A stretch of DNA of 64,000 nt, from NCBI GenBank assembly GCA_041392845.1, contig JAWKLG010000029.1, positions 1 through 64,000 of the forward strand, written 5' to 3'. The stretch comes from JAGQWW01 sp041392845 (lineage in GTDB: Bacteria; Bacteroidota; Bacteroidia; Chitinophagales; Saprospiraceae). The translations under genes were made by a program, and so were the position numbers. Position 1 is the stretch's first letter, and each line of letters starts with the position of its first letter. The notes under the pieces are model-generated. The model was not told where the DNA came from. It made no database searches and saw only the letters and a list, made by a program, of their open reading frames with translations. This document shows, piece after piece, positions 61,501-64,000 of this stretch.

Positions 61501-61658
61501 TGGCTTCCTGGATTAAAGAAGTGTATCAAAAAATAATGGATCACCAATTTTCACCAGGCTGTCAAAAAGAAACTTGTGAATGGTGCAATTTTGAAAACGA
61601 GCAAAGTTTACCAGACTCGCTTTCCAACAAAATGAGAGAGGAAATGGATGACCAATAA
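58515..61658 (+). CDS. UvrD/AddA-type helicase fused to an AddB-like iron-sulfur PD-(D/E)XK nuclease domain
   Basis: A 1047-residue protein. Superfamily 1 helicase motifs: Q-like NTDQSKAVNKVEGP, Walker A GPGTGKTH (residues 37-44), LVDEFQDTN, IVGDDDQSIYEFQGA, LKNNYRST, MTAHGSKGLEFKRVYI and YVAMTRAKEDLYL. From about residue 780 a nuclease domain: Cys788 (LDCPRAFFYE), the PD-(D/E)XK core SGIIDRV ... LVDYKTGKPK, and Cys1016, Cys1021 and Cys1024, which with Cys788 would bind a 4Fe-4S cluster as in AddB. It probably resects double-strand ends for recombination. The start is TTG 58515, with no ATG before the helicase motifs. Confidence 0.88.
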   Translation: MKVEDKQQQFLKILSGLNTDQSKAVNKVEGPVLVLAGPGTGKTHILAARIGKILMETDALPHNILCLTFTEAGVLAMRKRLVDFIGPDAHKINIHTFHSFSNRVIRENLEYFGRQNLEPVSELELMNILQELINEQAVDHPLRKGRGSDIYFYTSHLKSLFSMMKAEDWTPEIVVSKAKDYLDDLPNREEYIYKRNGKGYKKGDLKQASIEKEEQAMEKLVAGAKLFPRFLELMDKYQRYDYNDMILWTIKAFQKNEWLLRSYQEQFLYVLVDEFQDTNGAQNEILQLLISYWESPNLFIVGDDDQSIYEFQGARLKNLTDYYFKFKDEVELIVLKNNYRSTQGILDASKNLIEYNTLRIVNTLGGLEVQKELVAENPTLKKMNTVPVIRQYPYVFHELAHIVSELKELKKSGYPLEEVAILYAKHRQSEDLVQLLDSSSIPFQIKRKTNILEVKLVKKILEILSYLREEIRLPYSGEHRLFKILHYKNWNLPSHALAKLALFLARKRDESRLNWRDVLQDENLLKEAGITDTSNFIKAGNCLNQLIGLIENESLPHLVEAVLTRTGILAQAMSDKDKVWKIQVLFTFLDFVKSEVSKNPELQLAGILDVIQDMDRHKIGLDLEKDIGNENGVNLMTAHGSKGLEFKRVYILDCSADFWEPGKSGNNFRFKIPDTLTYSGEEDALEARRRLFYVAMTRAKEDLYLGYSLKKNETKEIRRAIYLDELTEDAEVQLTFPEVDETELLMAKATLLQEPETEGKETFSKDELNALLEDFQLTISSFNQYLDCPRAFFYETVLNLPSLYSEAASYGSVMHRTMQFVFESMLKSKEKDFPGLEEVLAFFEKEMTRWKGYFSTTGFEQRLKSGLFHLKEIYQQWLPEWSKQVKLEFRITQTEINEVPVSGIIDRVSWEGQGAVCLVDYKTGKPKSENTQKPTARKPYGGKYWRQLLFYQLLVKSDFRINGKSFFGRIAYLEPDESGIYLKENIHFSPQEEEEMASWIKEVYQKIMDHQFSPGCQKETCEWCNFENEQSLPDSLSNKMREEMDDQ

Positions 61659-61686
61659 AAGCTCCGGCTACTTGGCCGAAGCTTTT
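61657..61686 (+). terminator. Bidirectional terminator between the helicase and lon genes
   Basis: AAAAGCTCCGGC pairs with GGCCGAAGCTTTT with a small internal mismatch, and a T-run follows. It overlaps the lon stop codon. Confidence 0.7.
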
Positions 61687-64000
61687 TTGGTGCTTTTGTT
61701 ATTTGAAGTTGGGAATTTAGTTCCCAAATTGATATTTAAAACCTCCTGCATGCGGTCCACATAATGAAACTTCAATCCCTTGATAAATTCCGGATTGATT
61801 TCATCCACATGTTTTTCATTTTCAGCACAAAGTATGATTTCCTTCATGCCGGCTCTTTTTGCAGCAAGTATTTTCTCTTTGATACCGCCAACCGGCAATA
61901 CTTTTCCTCTCAGCGTAATCTCTCCGGTCATAGCAACAAAAGGTTTTACTGCAGTTTTCATGAAAGCCGAACTTAATGAAGTCAACATGGTAATACCTGC
62001 AGAAGGACCATCTTTTGGAATAGCTCCTTCAGGAACATGAATGTGAATATCCGTTTCTTTAAACGTTTCAGGCTTTAGACCAAGGTTTTCAGCATTTGCT
62101 TTCAAGTAACTAAGTGCAGTACTTGCAGATTCTTTCATCACATCACCCAGATTTCCGGTAAGGGTTACTTTTCCGGAACCTTTGCTAAGGCTGGTCTCAA
62201 TAAATAAAATCTCTCCTCCCACACTTGTCCAGGCCAAACCAACCGCAACACCCGGAATGCCGGAATCCTGATACATATCTTTTGAAACCCTGGTAGGGCC
62301 CAACATTTCCTTTAATTCCTCTGTCTTAACAGAAACATTGTAAGGTTCTTCCATTGCCACCTTTTTGGCAACATTTCTCATCACCCCGGCTAGTCTTCTG
62401 TTGAGTGACCTTACTCCAGATTCTCTGGTATATTCTGTAATGATCTTCTTGATAACTGAATCTGATAATTTTACCTGACCTGCTTTTAGTCCATGTTCTT
62501 CTCTTTGCTCAGGAATCAAATGCCTCTTAGAAATTTCAACCTTTTCTTCCGTGGAATACCCGCTGATGTCGATGATTTCCATTCTATCCAAAAGTGCTGG
62601 CTGAATGGTATTTAAAGAATTGGCAGTAGCAATGAACATGACCTTAGAAAGGTCGTACTCCAACTCAAGATAATTGTCGTAAAAAGTAGAGTTTTGCTCC
62701 GGATCCAATACCTCTAATAGAGCTGAAGACGGGTCTCCGCGAAAATCTTTACCAACCTTGTCAATCTCATCCAGGATGAAAACCGGATTGGATGAGCCAG
62801 CTTTTCTTAATGACTGGATGATCCTACCTGGCATTGCCCCGATATAGGTTTTTCTATGTCCTCTGATTTCCGCTTCATCATGCAAACCACCCAAAGACAT
62901 TCTAATGAAATTTCTTTTTAGTGCTCTTGCAATTGATTTTCCCAAGGAGGTTTTACCAACACCGGGAGGGCCAACCAGGCAAAGAATAGGAGCCTTCATG
63001 TCTCCTTTTAATTTCAATACGGCAAGGTGCTCCAGGATTCTGTCTTTTACTTTTTCCAGACCATAATGGTCTTTGTCAAGAACTTGACGTACCTTTTTCA
63101 GGTCAAAATTGTCTTTTGTAAAATCATCCCAGGGTAGGTCCAGCATGATTTCGAGGTAATTTAACTGAATGGAATATTCAGCTACCTGCGGATTCATTCT
63201 ACGGATTCTCTGGAGTTCTTTTTCAAAATGCGTTTTTACATTATCCGGCCATCTTTTCTTTTTGGCTCTTTTGATCAGCTTTTGCATTTCCTCTTCCTGA
63301 GGATTTTGACCCAACTCTTCCTGGATGGTTTTCAATTGCTGATTCAGGAAGTAATCTCTTTGCTGTTTTTCAATATCCGTCCTAACCTTGGCCTCGATTT
63401 GATCTTTCAATTCCAAAAGCTGAAGTTCTGCATCCATATGTTGGAGCAATACCCTGGCCTTTTCACTGATGTCGTTTTCTTCAAGGATATCCTGTTTGGA
63501 TTTTACTTTTATTCCCAGGTTGGAAGTGATGAAATATAAAAGGTTGCTCCTTTTATCAATGTTTTTGAGCAGGACGATTGCTTCACTTGGAATTTGTGGA
63601 GAAAGCTCAATAATTTGTTTGGCTTTGTCCATAATGGTTGAAACCAATGCTTCAAATTCCAAAGGATTGTCTGGAGAACCTTCTGGGTAAGTTCCAATTT
63701 TAGCTTCCATGTACGGATCCTCAGACAACATTTCCAATAATTCAAATCGTTGGCGGCCTTGCAAGATGGCCGTGGTAGAACCATCTGGCATTTTTAACAA
63801 TCTTACAATTTTGGCAACGGTACCAATTCTATACAAATCCCTGTCTGTTGGATCTTCAATTTTGGTGTCCTTCTGAGAAAGAACGGCAACCATTCTGTTT
63901 CCGGTGTAAGCTGCATTGATTGCTTTGATGGATTTGTCTCTTCCAACGGTAATAGGAATTACAACTCCGGGAAATAGCACAGTATTTTTTACAGCCAAAA
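61668..64000 (-). CDS. lon: ATP-dependent protease Lon (N-terminus outside window)
   Basis: At least 776 residues in view. Partial LAN substrate domain (NTVLFPGVVIPITVGR is the usual second strand of Lon, so about 30-60 residues lie beyond 64000). AAA domain with LVGPPGVGKTSLGKS, FILDEIDKVGKDF and HRKTYIGAMPGRI. Serine-lysine protease with PKDGPSAGITM (catalytic Ser) and VLPVGGIKEKILAAKRAG (catalytic Lys). It degrades misfolded and regulatory proteins. A TTG at 63998 is an internal Leu codon and not a start. The basic tail ends STKKASAK. Confidence 0.96.
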   Translation of the reverse strand, partial: LAVKNTVLFPGVVIPITVGRDKSIKAINAAYTGNRMVAVLSQKDTKIEDPTDRDLYRIGTVAKIVRLLKMPDGSTTAILQGRQRFELLEMLSEDPYMEAKIGTYPEGSPDNPLEFEALVSTIMDKAKQIIELSPQIPSEAIVLLKNIDKRSNLLYFITSNLGIKVKSKQDILEENDISEKARVLLQHMDAELQLLELKDQIEAKVRTDIEKQQRDYFLNQQLKTIQEELGQNPQEEEMQKLIKRAKKKRWPDNVKTHFEKELQRIRRMNPQVAEYSIQLNYLEIMLDLPWDDFTKDNFDLKKVRQVLDKDHYGLEKVKDRILEHLAVLKLKGDMKAPILCLVGPPGVGKTSLGKSIARALKRNFIRMSLGGLHDEAEIRGHRKTYIGAMPGRIIQSLRKAGSSNPVFILDEIDKVGKDFRGDPSSALLEVLDPEQNSTFYDNYLELEYDLSKVMFIATANSLNTIQPALLDRMEIIDISGYSTEEKVEISKRHLIPEQREEHGLKAGQVKLSDSVIKKIITEYTRESGVRSLNRRLAGVMRNVAKKVAMEEPYNVSVKTEELKEMLGPTRVSKDMYQDSGIPGVAVGLAWTSVGGEILFIETSLSKGSGKVTLTGNLGDVMKESASTALSYLKANAENLGLKPETFKETDIHIHVPEGAIPKDGPSAGITMLTSLSSAFMKTAVKPFVAMTGEITLRGKVLPVGGIKEKILAAKRAGMKEIILCAENEKHVDEINPEFIKGLKFHYVDRMQEVLNINLGTKFPTSNNKSTKKASAK

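Noticed and set aside
63996..63998. TTG at 63998 as the start of Lon
   Set aside because: The residues that follow are the second strand of the Lon N-domain, so the frame continues past the window edge.
1..64000. tRNA, rRNA, insertion sequences, integrases, toxin-antitoxin or defence genes
   Set aside because: None recognised on reading both strands; tRNAscan-SE and ISfinder searches would settle this.

Overview
The window reads as chromosomal DNA of a Bacteroidota bacterium, most likely from the Saprospiria/Chitinophagia side of the phylum. The evidence is AT-rich sequence, Bacteroidota-type -7 boxes (TAnnTTTG, usually followed by C), type IX secretion sorting domains, PorP/SprF, DUF4270 and DUF4290 proteins, an omega subunit of the Bacteroidota kind, and an F-type ATP synthase operon without the beta and epsilon genes. 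No tRNA, rRNA, insertion sequence, prophage or CRISPR array was seen. Coding is dense and most of it is core metabolism and envelope biology.

Layout. 1-5.4 kb: envelope biogenesis (rpoZ fragment, bamD, a DUF3137 membrane protein, lpxK, lolA) and a secreted M28 peptidase. 5.5-9.0 kb: a 464-residue protein of unknown family behind a hairpin leader, convergent with htpG. 9.0-9.68 kb: a gene-free stretch that appears to encode a structured RNA with its own -7 box and terminator, then mgsA. 10.1-22.2 kb: a surface/secretion block with a beta-helix T9SS cargo protein, a PorP/SprF protein, a TPR/propeller/OmpA protein and a 1790-residue PKD-rich protein with a gliding-type C-terminus. 22.4-27.9 kb: atpB-E-F-H-A-G with RNA hairpins after the c-subunit and alpha-subunit genes. 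28-41 kb: OmpA with thrombospondin-3 repeats, CBS protein, orphan response regulator, ahcY, a sulfide:quinone oxidoreductase-like flavoprotein, ffh, ferritin, a membrane flippase-like protein and a T9SS-exported glycoside hydrolase. 41-48 kb: glmS, DUF4270 lipoprotein, short glycogen-synthase-like protein, divergent from panC, panD and a second flippase-like protein. 48-58 kb: DUF58/BatD-like pair, small conserved proteins, dnaN, nadD, an acyltransferase-like protein, ybeY and an RsbW-like kinase. 58-64 kb: a UvrD helicase fused to an iron-sulfur nuclease domain, convergent with lon (cut at the right edge).

The most promising non-textbook signals are in RNA and regulation: the candidate structured RNA at about 9380-9609, a three-tier nested hairpin ending in six U residues at 44669-44758, hairpins placed after atpE and atpA where subunit stoichiometry drops, and a run of -7 boxes so close to start codons that the transcripts would be almost leaderless. 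The most promising protein is the unassigned 464-residue product at 5673-7067. I saw no clear new defence or mobile system.
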